From Clostridiaceae bacterium (GTDB taxonomy: Bacteria; Bacillota; Clostridia; Oscillospirales; Acutalibacteraceae), in NCBI GenBank assembly GCA_016295355.1, contig JAEDLK010000018.1, forward strand, positions 1-32,910: a stretch of 32,910 bases of DNA, written 5' to 3'. How positions within the stretch are numbered: the first letter of the stretch is position 1; every line of letters begins with the position of its first letter. A program made the position numbers and the translations under genes. Positions 1 to 7,500 of the stretch are shown here, in pieces. Below the pieces are notes generated by a model that searched no databases, had not been told where the DNA came from, and worked only from the letters and a program-made list of their open reading frames with translations.

Positions 1-231
1 CTGCTCCACGCTGTACTGGTTTGGCTCCAGCACATCCACCTGCCCGATGGCCTCGGTAGGCAAAGAGGTCGTCACAGACAGGCTCGGCAAGCAGGAAAGC
101 ATGGTCAAAAGAAAGACCAGCGCACACAAAAAGCGGAGCATACGCCTGGTTTTTAGCCCCTCGCTAAGCAAATCCATGCCGGCTGTTAACAAGCATAACA
201 CGCAAAAGGTTATGGCTAACTGTCTCAACAT
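1..231 (-). CDS. spoIIIAF: Stage III sporulation protein AF, N-terminal part (cut by window edge)
   Basis: Only the first 77 codons lie in the window; the C-terminal part is beyond position 1. The visible protein begins MLRQLAITFCVLCLLTAG and has two hydrophobic segments (about residues 4-17 and 30-47), separated by a short basic loop, then a soluble stretch. SpoIIIAF is a two-TM mother-cell membrane protein of the SpoIIIA-SpoIIQ channel with a soluble C-terminal domain, and this layout fits. The start ATG at 231 is preceded by AAAGGA at suitable spacing and lies 24 bases behind the spoIIIAE stop, so it is the next gene of the spoIIIA operon. The identification rests on operon position and topology more than on sequence motifs. 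Confidence 0.72.
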   Translation of the reverse strand, partial: MLRQLAITFCVLCLLTAGMDLLSEGLKTRRMLRFLCALVFLLTMLSCLPSLSVTTSLPTEAIGQVDVLEPNQYSVEQ

Positions 232-255
232 GCACCATCCTTTCTGCCGTCTTGT

Positions 256-1404
256 CTACAAGCCGACCACAACGCCCAACGATATAACAAACAAGGCCAG
301 ACAAAGCAACAGCAACCCAAACAGCAAGGACAACACCTGGTCAAATACATTGGCCAAATCACCCAGCCGAGGACTGCCGAACATTCGGCAAATGGCCCGC
401 AAGCCCCACAGGCAGACCCGAAAGCAAAGCAATTCGCACAACAGCGGTAAGGAAACCGCCGCTAAGGCCACCACGCCATACAAACTGACCGATTTTCTCA
501 GCAAAGATAAACTATACAGCACAGCCGACACCGATTCACTTAAAGCGGAACCCGCTACGGGAATCGTACTGCCCAACACAAAACGCACGGCCTTAGCTGA
601 AACGCTGTCGGCTGCTGCATACAGACCGGCTTTTATTGACAGCACACCGAGAAAAACCGTGACACACAACGAAAAGCCCCACAGACACACCTTTTTGACG
701 CTTTCTCCCAAATCCGACAACAGCGGATCGGGCACCACGGTTTGACAAACCCCCATGGCCAAATACGAGGTCATGGCCGGTGCCACACCGAAGGAGGCCA
801 CGCCGCTTACGGCCTGTGCCATGGTCAGCAAAACACCGCTGATACCCATAGCCGTCACGCCCCGTCCCGCAGCTGCCAACAAGGCCGCCGCCACCGGTGT
901 CAGAGCCGTCATTAAACCGCACAAAACCTTGAGCAGCTTCCCGGTTGCCGTAATAAGGGTATACAACGGTGTGATCAGCAACCCGGCGAAGCAAACGGCA
1001 CACAGCAGTTGCACCGATTTAGCCGTGGAGGTCGAGGGGCATAGAGCCTGCAAGGTCGCCAATAACAGCAACATACCGCACCCCTGTAAAAAGACCTGAA
1101 GCGGCTTTTTTCCGCCGCTGTGCAGAAAATCAAAAACCACCTTAAAGACACGGCCCGGTGCTAATGCCTCCTGCCAGCCTGTCTCGGGGGTAATACCATT
1201 CTGCTCTAACAATCGCCTTGTTTCATCCGGCAAAGCCTCCTCTATGGCTTCTACACCGCTTTGCTCCAATAAGTCCGATTCTTTCGGTGTTTGCGCCCAG
1301 GCCGGACAGCCCACCGAGAAAAGCACTGTCAGCGCCACAAAAAAACCGACCAGTGTACGCATAATCCGACTGCATCGGCAAGAGAATCGGCCTGTTTGGC
1401 TCAT
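256..1404 (-). CDS. spoIIIAE: Stage III sporulation protein AE, polytopic membrane protein
   Basis: SpoIIIAE is a multi-spanning mother-cell membrane component of the SpoIIIA-SpoIIQ feeding channel needed for late forespore gene expression. From the start at 1404 the protein is 382 residues, close to the roughly 400 of the Bacillus protein. It has a basic N-terminus, a signal-peptide-like core (LVGFFVALTVLFSVG) ending in AWA, an acidic soluble stretch, then about seven hydrophobic segments rich in Gly, Leu and Val up to the C-terminus. The ATG at 1404 has AAGGA ten bases upstream. Two other starts are possible: 1362 (shorter n-region, poor RBS) and 1593, which overlaps the spoIIIAD stop as ATGA but would add a very basic 63-residue extension. 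Function is firm; the start is not. Confidence 0.87.
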   Translation of the reverse strand: MSQTGRFSCRCSRIMRTLVGFFVALTVLFSVGCPAWAQTPKESDLLEQSGVEAIEEALPDETRRLLEQNGITPETGWQEALAPGRVFKVVFDFLHSGGKKPLQVFLQGCGMLLLLATLQALCPSTSTAKSVQLLCAVCFAGLLITPLYTLITATGKLLKVLCGLMTALTPVAAALLAAAGRGVTAMGISGVLLTMAQAVSGVASFGVAPAMTSYLAMGVCQTVVPDPLLSDLGESVKKVCLWGFSLCVTVFLGVLSIKAGLYAAADSVSAKAVRFVLGSTIPVAGSALSESVSAVLYSLSLLRKSVSLYGVVALAAVSLPLLCELLCFRVCLWGLRAICRMFGSPRLGDLANVFDQVLSLLFGLLLLCLALFVISLGVVVGL

Positions 1405-1589
1405 GGTGCCCAAGTCCTTCACGCCCGACCATTTAAGCCTCCGGCATTGACAAAGCAGTTGGTCGGTCAGCCAACGGGCCTTGCGCTGTTGTTCCGATTC
1501 TTTGGACCGATGTCCGGCTATATCAAAGCGACGATTTGATAGTAAGCCGCTCCCCCTCGCCCCTTTGAAAACGGTCCCTCTTATCTTTT

Positions 1590-1979
1590 TCATGCGTTCA
1601 CCAGGGAAATCGCCAATGTATACAACTGACACAGCAGCGGCACCGCCAACGAAAAGATAGCCAGACGACCGGCCAATAAAATCTTGGCCGACAGTGCCGA
1701 TTGTCCGAAATCGGCCGCCGTACTGCTGAACAATTCGCAAAGATACCCGATGCCCACGCCCTTGATAAGCCCCGACAACCCCGTCAGCGACACCTGACTG
1801 TCCGCCAAAAATCCCTTGACGCTTGAAAGCCAACCGGCCAGCGAGTCAACGCATAAAATCAACATAACCGAAGCTCCGCACAACGAAACCGTCAGGGCAT
1901 ATTCCGGCCGTATCGGTCGCAACAGTAAGGTCAAGATCAGCGTCAAAAGCGCCGTCCCGAGTATTTTTAACAGCATCAT
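1590..1979 (-). CDS. spoIIIAD: Stage III sporulation protein AD
   Basis: This small membrane protein of the SpoIIIA channel is 129 residues, matching the usual 130. It starts MMLLKILGTALLTLILTLLL, a first membrane helix, followed by a second (YALTVSLCGASVMLILCV), a short amphipathic part with the conserved pattern GIGYLCELFSSTAADFGQSA, and a last helix region (AKILLAGRLAIFSLAVPLL). The Gly-x-Gly-x-x-x-x-Glu and Asp-x-Gly-Gln-x-Ala motifs resemble the GIAYIAEFGAQLTKDAGQGA segment of Bacillus SpoIIIAD. ATG 1979 follows AAAAAGG at eight bases; an upstream ATG at 2039 would add 20 basic residues and has a poor RBS. It lies between spoIIIAC and spoIIIAE. Confidence 0.9.
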   Translation of the reverse strand: MMLLKILGTALLTLILTLLLRPIRPEYALTVSLCGASVMLILCVDSLAGWLSSVKGFLADSQVSLTGLSGLIKGVGIGYLCELFSSTAADFGQSALSAKILLAGRLAIFSLAVPLLCQLYTLAISLVNA

Positions 1980-2126
1980 CGTTTTTACCTTTTTGTTCAA
2001 AACAGCCCGACGGACAACACCGTCCAGCGTTTCGTTCATTCTCTCATCATCTTTAACAGATCATTCATATAACCTGACGGTTTTCATAAACCGGCCGTCA
2101 CAAACCGACAGGCTACCACTGCCTTT

Positions 2127-2321
2127 TCATAGTCCGAATACCGATTTTACCGTGCTGAACAATTCCCCGATGCAACCCACAATCATCAACATAACCACCA
2201 CAAGACCGGCTAATGTGGTCATCATAGCCTGCTCCTCCCGACCGGAACGCACCAGCAGTTGATTCAACACGGTCACCAAAATACCGATAGCCGCCACCCT
2301 GAAAATAAACTCAACATCCAT
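2127..2321 (-). CDS. spoIIIAC: Stage III sporulation protein AC
   Basis: This 64-residue protein has two membrane helices (about residues 5-24 and 36-55) joined by a short charged loop containing RSGREEQA. Size, topology and the C-terminal GELFSTVKSVFGL match SpoIIIAC, a tiny subunit of the mother-cell channel complex. AAGGAG lies nine bases before the ATG. It is the third gene of the operon, with about 95 bases to spoIIIAB and 147 to spoIIIAD. Confidence 0.92.
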   Translation of the reverse strand: MDVEFIFRVAAIGILVTVLNQLLVRSGREEQAMMTTLAGLVVVMLMIVGCIGELFSTVKSVFGL

Positions 2322-2415
2322 ACTGTTATCTCCTTATTTCGCCCGTCTTCCGCTCCCCTATGGGCAAAGGCAAATCTCCCATCAATCGGTTTGCGTTTTC
2401 CGAAAAGCCGGTCGT

Positions 2416-2871
2416 TCACCACCAAAGAAGGGACAGAGCCAATCCTGTCAACACCCCACCCATTTGATACAGGCGTTTTTTCTCCGACTGCTCTGTTTCG
2501 GCTGTTTGACGGCGTTTTTCCAGCAAATCCCGATACAAAAAGCATCGTCGACATTCCTCGTCGGCGTCCGCACTACCCAACGAATCAATCAGTTCATCGA
2601 CCAGTTCCTTGTCCTCGGTGTTAAGGTGCATGGATTCCTCAAACACAGCCCGTCCTTGTTCATAAACAGCACCGTTTGGCAGGGTACGCATCAACAGCAC
2701 CGGCAGTTCTTCCCGACTTAAGCGAATGCGCAGACCCAATTCTTCGGCAAATCGACACAACCCGAAAAGGCTTTTTTCTCGCTGTGTTAAGGCTGACGCC
2801 TTTCGGAAACCGGCCAACGAAAGACAGGCCGTCATCAGCAAACAACCTATTAGGCGAATCGGCCAAATCAT
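2416..2871 (-). CDS. spoIIIAB: Stage III sporulation protein AB
   Basis: The protein is 151 residues (Bacillus SpoIIIAB is about 170). It has an N-terminal membrane segment (MIWPIRLIGCLLMTACLSLA), a helical soluble middle rich in Glu, Arg and Leu, and a C-terminal hydrophobic tail (GGVLTGLALSLLWW). This is the SpoIIIAB pattern, with a cytoplasmic domain related to type II secretion GspF proteins held between two membrane segments. The start ATG overlaps the spoIIIAA stop as ATGA (2871-2868), which indicates translational coupling and rules out the longer reading frame that extends upstream into spoIIIAA. Confidence 0.9.
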   Translation of the reverse strand: MIWPIRLIGCLLMTACLSLAGFRKASALTQREKSLFGLCRFAEELGLRIRLSREELPVLLMRTLPNGAVYEQGRAVFEESMHLNTEDKELVDELIDSLGSADADEECRRCFLYRDLLEKRRQTAETEQSEKKRLYQMGGVLTGLALSLLWW

Positions 2872-3812
2872 ACCGCCAGTGCCTCCCTTGGCAGCATCTG
2901 CATGGAATAATCCTTTCTCAAAAGCACCACCAACTGAATCGCACCGCTTTTCAAAAGCCGATTGGTCAACGGGCGTTTCGTCAATTCCTCCTGAGAGCCG
3001 ATATGAGCCGTGCATAACACGCCCACACCGCATTGCAGACTTTCTTCAACCCCATTTAACTCGGCCAGTGTGCCGATTTCATCAAAGGCCACCAAATCGG
3101 GAAACAGAGTCCGCAAAGCAATTTCAATGCCTTTGGGTTTGTCGTAGCCGAGCAAAACATCGGTGTTACGGCCGAGGTCATTGCCACAAACACCGCCGAA
3201 CGATGCCGACAGTTCTCCCCTGGTATCCACCGCGCAAAGACGGTGCGGTTTTGTGCCGATGCCATCGGATAACTGCCGAATCAGATCCCGCAGAACGGTG
3301 GTCTTACCGCAACCGGGCGGTCCGGCAATCAGCACGCCGCCGCCGGTGTATTGCTTGATCAATGCATCGGCCGCACCCGGCACTTCACGGGCAATACGGA
3401 TATTCACCGACGACAAATCCCGCACATTACCGCCATCCACGGAGCGGCCGCACACCCCGGCACGATGACCGCCGTTCATGGCAATGTATCCCTCTCTAAT
3501 TTCGGTTAGGTGCGAATACACCGACTGATTGGTCAACCGACGATAGCATTCAGCCACATCGTCACCCGTTACCATCAGTTCGTTTCGAGGCCATTCACGG
3601 CTGACCGACGCATTTTTACACACATAGTAAATGTCACCGCCCACCGTCAGCGTCACCGGCTTGCCGGCACGCAGGCGAATTTCCTGCACTTTTTCCTTCC
3701 ACAAGACATCTAAAAAGGACAACACTCGTGCAATATTCGGCGAAACGGCATACAGTGCGCTGTCAAACCGAGCGGCATGGCTTTGTTGTCTATCTTTCGG
3801 GGATTCCGTCAT
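2868..3812 (-). CDS. spoIIIAA: Stage III sporulation protein AA, secretion-type ATPase
   Basis: SpoIIIAA is the mother-cell ATPase of the SpoIIIA-SpoIIQ complex and is related to type II/IV secretion ATPases. The 314-residue protein matches the usual length (about 307). It shows EIRLRAGKPVTL (residues 44-55), a region typical of the family's N-terminal domain, a Walker A loop GPPGCGKTT (164-172) and a Walker B AFDEIG (242-247). The ATG at 3812 is preceded by GGAAAGGAAG; the frame runs 35 codons further upstream but without family similarity. It is the first gene of the operon. A sigma-E promoter is expected; CATACCCT near 3870 on the minus strand resembles a sigma-E -10 element, but I found no good -35, so this is not annotated. 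Confidence 0.94.
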   Translation of the reverse strand: MTESPKDRQQSHAARFDSALYAVSPNIARVLSFLDVLWKEKVQEIRLRAGKPVTLTVGGDIYYVCKNASVSREWPRNELMVTGDDVAECYRRLTNQSVYSHLTEIREGYIAMNGGHRAGVCGRSVDGGNVRDLSSVNIRIAREVPGAADALIKQYTGGGVLIAGPPGCGKTTVLRDLIRQLSDGIGTKPHRLCAVDTRGELSASFGGVCGNDLGRNTDVLLGYDKPKGIEIALRTLFPDLVAFDEIGTLAELNGVEESLQCGVGVLCTAHIGSQEELTKRPLTNRLLKSGAIQLVVLLRKDYSMQMLPREALAV

Positions 3813-3935
3813 TTGTCTTACTTCCTTTCCCGACCGTTTTTTCAGCCGTGTTTGATTACTACAGGGTATGTCCACCCTGTCCGTTTTAGAACCGTGAAAA
3901 AGTTTCCGTCCAATCAAGTTTTACGGCGTTTTGTC

Positions 3936-3964
3936 TTGACAAATCACCCATCCATGCGTATGAT
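3936..3964 (+). promoter_or_regulatory. Sigma-A promoter for the serine hydrolase gene
   Basis: TTGACA (3936-3941), 17-base spacer, TATGAT (3959-3964), about 45 bases before the ATG at 4010. It lies in the divergent gap between spoIIIAA and the hydrolase gene, so the hydrolase is expected to be expressed in vegetative cells. Confidence 0.82.
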
Positions 3965-4009
3965 AAAGGAAACTTATGGGGTGCTTTGACACCGTTTGGA
4001 GGAAGCGTT

Positions 4010-5497
4010 ATGTTTGAAACCATCACGCCCGAGCAGGCCGGTCTTTCGTCGGCTCGTGTTCGGACCGCCCTTGAAACACTGGAGAAGAAGGGCCACAATT
4101 TTCACAGCGTTCTCATGATGCGTCACGGGCACATCTTTGCCGAAGCTTATTGGGCTCCCTTTACCAAGGAACGTCCTCATCGGATGTATTCGATCACCAA
4201 GAGCTTTGTCGGCGTCGCCATCGGCGTTTTGGTCGACCGTGGCTTGGTCGACCTTGACCGTCCGTTTGTATCGTATTTCCCGGAATACGATAACGGTCAA
4301 ATGGCACCCAATCTGAAAAAACAAACCATCCGTCATATGCTGACCATGACGACCGCCGCACAACCCGGTTACTGGTTCTCGGATAAGCCGGAGGATCGTT
4401 TGGCCCATTATCTTTCCTCCAGGGCTAACCGTCTGCCGGGTGGTTGGTATGATTATGACAGCGAGGGCAGCTTTGCTTTGGGCTGTTTGGTCGAGAAAAT
4501 CAGCGGTCAAACCCTGCTCGATTTTATGCGGGAGGCTTTTCTTAACGACATCGGCTTTGGTGCGGATGCCAAAATGCTCTATTGTCCGGGCGGTCATATG
4601 TGGGGCGACTCCTCTATGATTTGCACCACCCGTGAATTGGCACTCTTTGCCCAGTTGGTGGCCAACAAAGGACGCTTTAACGGCAAACAGTTAATCAGCG
4701 AGGCCTATATGACACAGGCCCTTGCCACCCAAAGCGACCCCCAACTGGAGTCCAATTATACCTATAGCTACGGCTACGGGTATCAGATTTGGAAGCCCCG
4801 GGAGAATATGTTCTCCTTTAACGGCATGGGCTCTCAATTTGTCATTGCTTATCCCGAAAAGGACATCATCTTTGTCTGCACCTCGGATAACCAATCCGGT
4901 TGTTGCGGTTTTTACAACTCCCGTCTGTTCGATGTCGTCATGGCCTTGATGGATGAGGCCGCCGACCAAGCCTTGCGAGAAAATCCCGATGAATACAAAG
5001 CACTGACCGACTTCTCGGCTGCCCGTAAACTGCGCGTAGCCAAGACAACAGGCGCCGACCCCTACGGCAGCGCTCTTTACGGAAAGACCTTCCGTTGCGG
5101 AGGCAATCCCATGGGTTGGAAGTGGTTCCGTTTTGAAGACAGCGGTGAAGAAAAGGTTCTGCACTACGAAAACGCCCAGGGACAAAAGGCACTGCGCTTT
5201 AAGTTCGGTGAAAATGTGTTCCAGAAGTTCCCGCAAGAGGGCTATTCAGATGTGATCGGCACCAAGCCCGGAGCGAGCGGCCACCTCTATGACTGCGCTG
5301 TTTCGGCCGGTTGGTGTGCCGGACGCAAGCTGGATGTGTTTGTGCAGGTCATTGATGAATACTTCGGCCGCTTGAATATGTGCTTCTGCTTCCCCGATGA
5401 AAACAGTTGCGACGCTATCTTCACCAAGTCGGCTGAAGACTTCTTTAATGAGTATAAGGGTCATGTGATCGCCTTTGCAGACGAAACGGTTTCATAG
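4010..5497 (+). CDS. Beta-lactamase-fold serine hydrolase (class C / PBP-like)
   Basis: A 495-residue member of the PF00144 fold (class C beta-lactamases, DD-peptidases, esterases). The nucleophile motif SITK is at residues 61-64. The second motif is Y-x-S (Y148-D-S150) in WYDYDSEGSFALG instead of the common YSN. The third-motif region reads FNGMGSQ, with Asn-Gly in place of His/Lys-x-Gly. No signal peptide or TM segment is visible, so it appears cytoplasmic, which argues against a cell-wall role. The last 130 residues or so form an additional domain I do not recognise. ATG 4010 has GGAGGAAGCG just upstream; the frame starting at 3986 adds eight unlikely residues. It stands alone between divergent spoIIIAA and convergent yebC. 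The substrate cannot be inferred; esterase or peptidase is most likely. Confidence 0.85.
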   Translation: MFETITPEQAGLSSARVRTALETLEKKGHNFHSVLMMRHGHIFAEAYWAPFTKERPHRMYSITKSFVGVAIGVLVDRGLVDLDRPFVSYFPEYDNGQMAPNLKKQTIRHMLTMTTAAQPGYWFSDKPEDRLAHYLSSRANRLPGGWYDYDSEGSFALGCLVEKISGQTLLDFMREAFLNDIGFGADAKMLYCPGGHMWGDSSMICTTRELALFAQLVANKGRFNGKQLISEAYMTQALATQSDPQLESNYTYSYGYGYQIWKPRENMFSFNGMGSQFVIAYPEKDIIFVCTSDNQSGCCGFYNSRLFDVVMALMDEAADQALRENPDEYKALTDFSAARKLRVAKTTGADPYGSALYGKTFRCGGNPMGWKWFRFEDSGEEKVLHYENAQGQKALRFKFGENVFQKFPQEGYSDVIGTKPGASGHLYDCAVSAGWCAGRKLDVFVQVIDEYFGRLNMCFCFPDENSCDAIFTKSAEDFFNEYKGHVIAFADETVS

Positions 5498-5507
5498 ACA
5501 AAAAAGC

Positions 5508-5545
5508 AACGGCAGAGGATTTTTCCTCTGCCGTTTACTCTTTTG
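5508..5545 (+). terminator. Terminator hairpin behind the serine hydrolase
   Basis: Perfect 12-bp stem: AACGGCAGAGGA (5508-5519), loop TTTT, TCCTCTGCCGTT (5524-5535), then TACTCTTTT. It is eleven bases after the stop codon. On the opposite strand the stem is followed by GCTTTTTTG, so it could also stop yebC transcripts. Confidence 0.82.
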
Positions 5546-5551
5546 AGATAA

Positions 5552-5595
5552 AAAACGGATATCCGCAAACCTTGCCGTGTGTGGATATCCGTTTT
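5552..5595. terminator. Second hairpin in the convergent gap, likely terminator for yebC
   Basis: AAAACGGATATCC (5552-5564) pairs perfectly with GGATATCCGTTTT (5583-5595), and three more pairs (one G-U) extend the stem inward, leaving a 12-base loop. The A/T ends give a U-tract in either direction. It lies 40 bases after the yebC stop and 16 bases from the first hairpin, so the convergent gap holds two back-to-back terminators. Confidence 0.7.
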
Positions 5596-5634
5596 GAATT
5601 GCTATTCTTTGCCAGACACAAATAATCGGATTGC

Positions 5635-6366
5635 CTATTCCTCGGGCATATCCCAGTTATGCCAAAAGGCCTGTACATCCTCGTTTTCATCCATCATATC
5701 GATGAGCTTTTCCATCTTAGCACGGGCATCCTCATCATCCAAAGTGGCCATGGTTTGAGGCAAATAGGCTGTTTCTGCGCTCAAGAAAGTATACCCCTTT
5801 TCCTCCAAGGCATCCCGAACGGCAGAAAAGTCAGCCAGATCGGTGGTGATAGCAAACACATCCCCGTCACTGCTGAAGTCCTCGGCACCGGCCTCCAGGG
5901 CATCCATCATAACCGTGTCCTCGTCCTTATCCTCCGCCTCAATGACAATCTGTCCCTTGTGGTCGAACATAAACATAACCGAGCCGTTTTGGCCCAAGTT
6001 ACCACCGCACTTATCGAAATAGTGACGCATTTCACCGGCTGTGCGGTTGCGGTTATCGGTCAGCGTTTCCACCACGCAGGCCACACCGCCGGGGCCGTAT
6101 CCTTCATAAACCAGTTCTTCGTAGGTATTGGTGTTGCCTTCACCGGCCGCCTTTTTGATGATACGCTCAATGTTATCATTGGGTACATTGGCCGCCTTGG
6201 CCTTGGCGATAACATCCTTTAATTTGCTGTTTTCATTGGGATTCGGGCCGCCCTGCTTCACCACCACAGCGATCTCACGACCCATTTTGGTAAAAATCTT
6301 TGCCTTGGCGGCATCGGTTTTTTCCTTTTTGCGCTTAATATTGTTCCATTTACTGTGTCCTGACAT
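5635..6366 (-). CDS. yebC: YebC/PmpR-family protein
   Basis: A 243-residue protein, the usual family length. It starts with the hallmark MSGHSKWNNIKRKK and continues with KAKIFTKMGREI, typical of the N-terminal domain; GPNPNENSKL, the acidic EAEDKDEDTVMMDALEAGAED and a Glu/Asp-rich C-terminus are also family features. YebC proteins bind DNA in some species and, more recently, have been linked to translation of difficult (for example proline-rich) sequences on the ribosome; which role applies here cannot be told. The start is set by MSGHSKW and by GGAGGAGAAACC directly upstream; an ATG 18 bases earlier (6384) is inside or before the RBS and can be dismissed. It follows dusB by 42 bases and may be co-transcribed with it. 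Confidence 0.96.
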   Translation of the reverse strand: MSGHSKWNNIKRKKEKTDAAKAKIFTKMGREIAVVVKQGGPNPNENSKLKDVIAKAKAANVPNDNIERIIKKAAGEGNTNTYEELVYEGYGPGGVACVVETLTDNRNRTAGEMRHYFDKCGGNLGQNGSVMFMFDHKGQIVIEAEDKDEDTVMMDALEAGAEDFSSDGDVFAITTDLADFSAVRDALEEKGYTFLSAETAYLPQTMATLDDEDARAKMEKLIDMMDENEDVQAFWHNWDMPEE

Positions 6367-6408
6367 GGTTTCTCCTCCGAGCATTCAGTTTCAATGCCTA
6401 TTATTTTA

Positions 6409-7380
6409 TCACACCCGACCGGCGTGTTCAAGTGCTTTTTCACAGATTTTTTCAATGTCGCTTTTAGACTCAATACAGCCGCAATCACGCCGCAGAGCCG
6501 CCGCTCCCGGCAGGCCTCTTAAATACCAAGCGGTATGCTTTCTGGCCTCCAGCATAGCCACACGGGTGCCCTTGTACTGTTCCATTAAATCAACCTGTTT
6601 GAGCAACACCGACAAACGGGTTTCCAGCGACACTGTCGGTATCGGTTGCCCCGTAAAGAAAGCATTCAGTTCGGCAAAAATAAACGGATTTCCCATAGCC
6701 GCCCGACCGACCATCAAGTAATCGCATCCGGTTTCATTCAACATTTTTTGAGCCGACGCCGTGTCGGTAATATCCCCGTTGCCGATGACCGGAATATGCA
6801 AAGCCTGCTTCACGCGGCCAATGGTTTCATAATCCACCGGCGGAGCATACTGCTGTTCCCTGGTGCGTCCATGCACCGTAACGGCGGCCGCACCGGCATC
6901 CTCTACCCGTTTGGCCAACTCCACCGCCGTCAAATGGTTTTTGTCCCATCCGGTGCGTATTTTGACCGTAACCGGCTTGTCCACGGCCCCTACCACCGCC
7001 CGGGTGATGTCCTCAGCCAAAACCGGATCTTTCATTAAGGCGCTGCCGCCGCCGTTCATGGCCACCTTAGGAGCCGGACACCCCATGTTGATGTCAATCA
7101 CATCGGCGCCCAATTCAGCCGCTCTCGCAGCCGCCTTGGCCATCACGGCCGGATCCCGACCGAACAGCTGTGCCGCCATCGGATGTTCCTGTTGGGTACA
7201 ACAAAGCAGTCCGGCGGATTTTTTATCCCCCAGACACACACCCTTGGCACTGGTCAGCTCTGAGACACAGTACCCTGCCCCAAATGAAAGGCAGATTTCT
7301 CGCATAGCCCGATCGGCCACACCGGCCATGGGGGCCAGTGCCGCAAAACCGGATATCATTAACGTTCCGATTCTCATCAT
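6409..7380 (-). CDS. dusB: tRNA-dihydrouridine synthase (DusB type)
   Basis: An FMN-dependent enzyme that reduces uridines in the tRNA D-loop. The 323-residue protein shows the TIM-barrel start ALAPMAGVAD (residues 14-23), the catalytic-cysteine motif DINMGCPAPKV with Cys101, VKIRTGWD, TVHGRTREQQY, and the FMN phosphate-binding end PVIGNGDI...LMVGRAAMGNPF. Length and motifs fit DusB. The start could be either of two adjacent ATGs (7380 or 7377); MRIGTLMISG aligns with the normal family N-terminus, so one of these is right. There is almost no untranslated leader: the -10 box ends six bases before the ATG. It is divergent from polA. Confidence 0.95.
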   Translation of the reverse strand: MMRIGTLMISGFAALAPMAGVADRAMREICLSFGAGYCVSELTSAKGVCLGDKKSAGLLCCTQQEHPMAAQLFGRDPAVMAKAAARAAELGADVIDINMGCPAPKVAMNGGGSALMKDPVLAEDITRAVVGAVDKPVTVKIRTGWDKNHLTAVELAKRVEDAGAAAVTVHGRTREQQYAPPVDYETIGRVKQALHIPVIGNGDITDTASAQKMLNETGCDYLMVGRAAMGNPFIFAELNAFFTGQPIPTVSLETRLSVLLKQVDLMEQYKGTRVAMLEARKHTAWYLRGLPGAAALRRDCGCIESKSDIEKICEKALEHAGRV

Positions 7381-7386
7381 GTTTCC

Positions 7387-7415
7387 ATTATAAACTTTTT
7401 AGAGAGTTCTGTCAA
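7387..7415 (-). promoter_or_regulatory. Consensus sigma-A promoter of dusB, abutting the start codon
   Basis: On the minus strand TTGACA (7415-7410), a 17-base spacer and TATAAT (7392-7387): a perfect consensus. Only GGAAAC separates the -10 box from ATG 7380, so transcription should begin at or next to the A of the start codon. Confidence 0.85.
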
Positions 7416-7431
7416 TTTTTTTAAGAAACAG

Positions 7432-7460
7432 GTGACAAACCGCGTGTGACTTGTTATAAT
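7432..7460 (+). promoter_or_regulatory. Sigma-A promoter of polA
   Basis: GTGACA (7432-7437), 17-base spacer, TATAAT (7455-7460) with an upstream TG one base before the -10 (extended -10). It lies 40 bases before the polA ATG and is divergent from the dusB promoter; the two -35 boxes are only 16 bases apart. Confidence 0.8.
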
Positions 7461-7500
7461 ATATTTATATATATTTATTATGTTTGGAGTGATAGGAAGC

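Noticed and set aside
593..1003. 136-codon open frame on the minus strand inside spoIIIAE, and a 232-codon plus-strand frame at 47-745
   Set aside because: Both overlap spoIIIAE entirely, have no RBS and no domain-like sequence; they are frame shadows of a real gene.
3862..3879. CAGGGT/ACCCTG hairpin and a CATACCCT sigma-E-like -10 box upstream of spoIIIAA
   Set aside because: The six-bp stem has no U-run, and no acceptable -35 element lies at sigma-E spacing, so neither a terminator nor a promoter is claimed.
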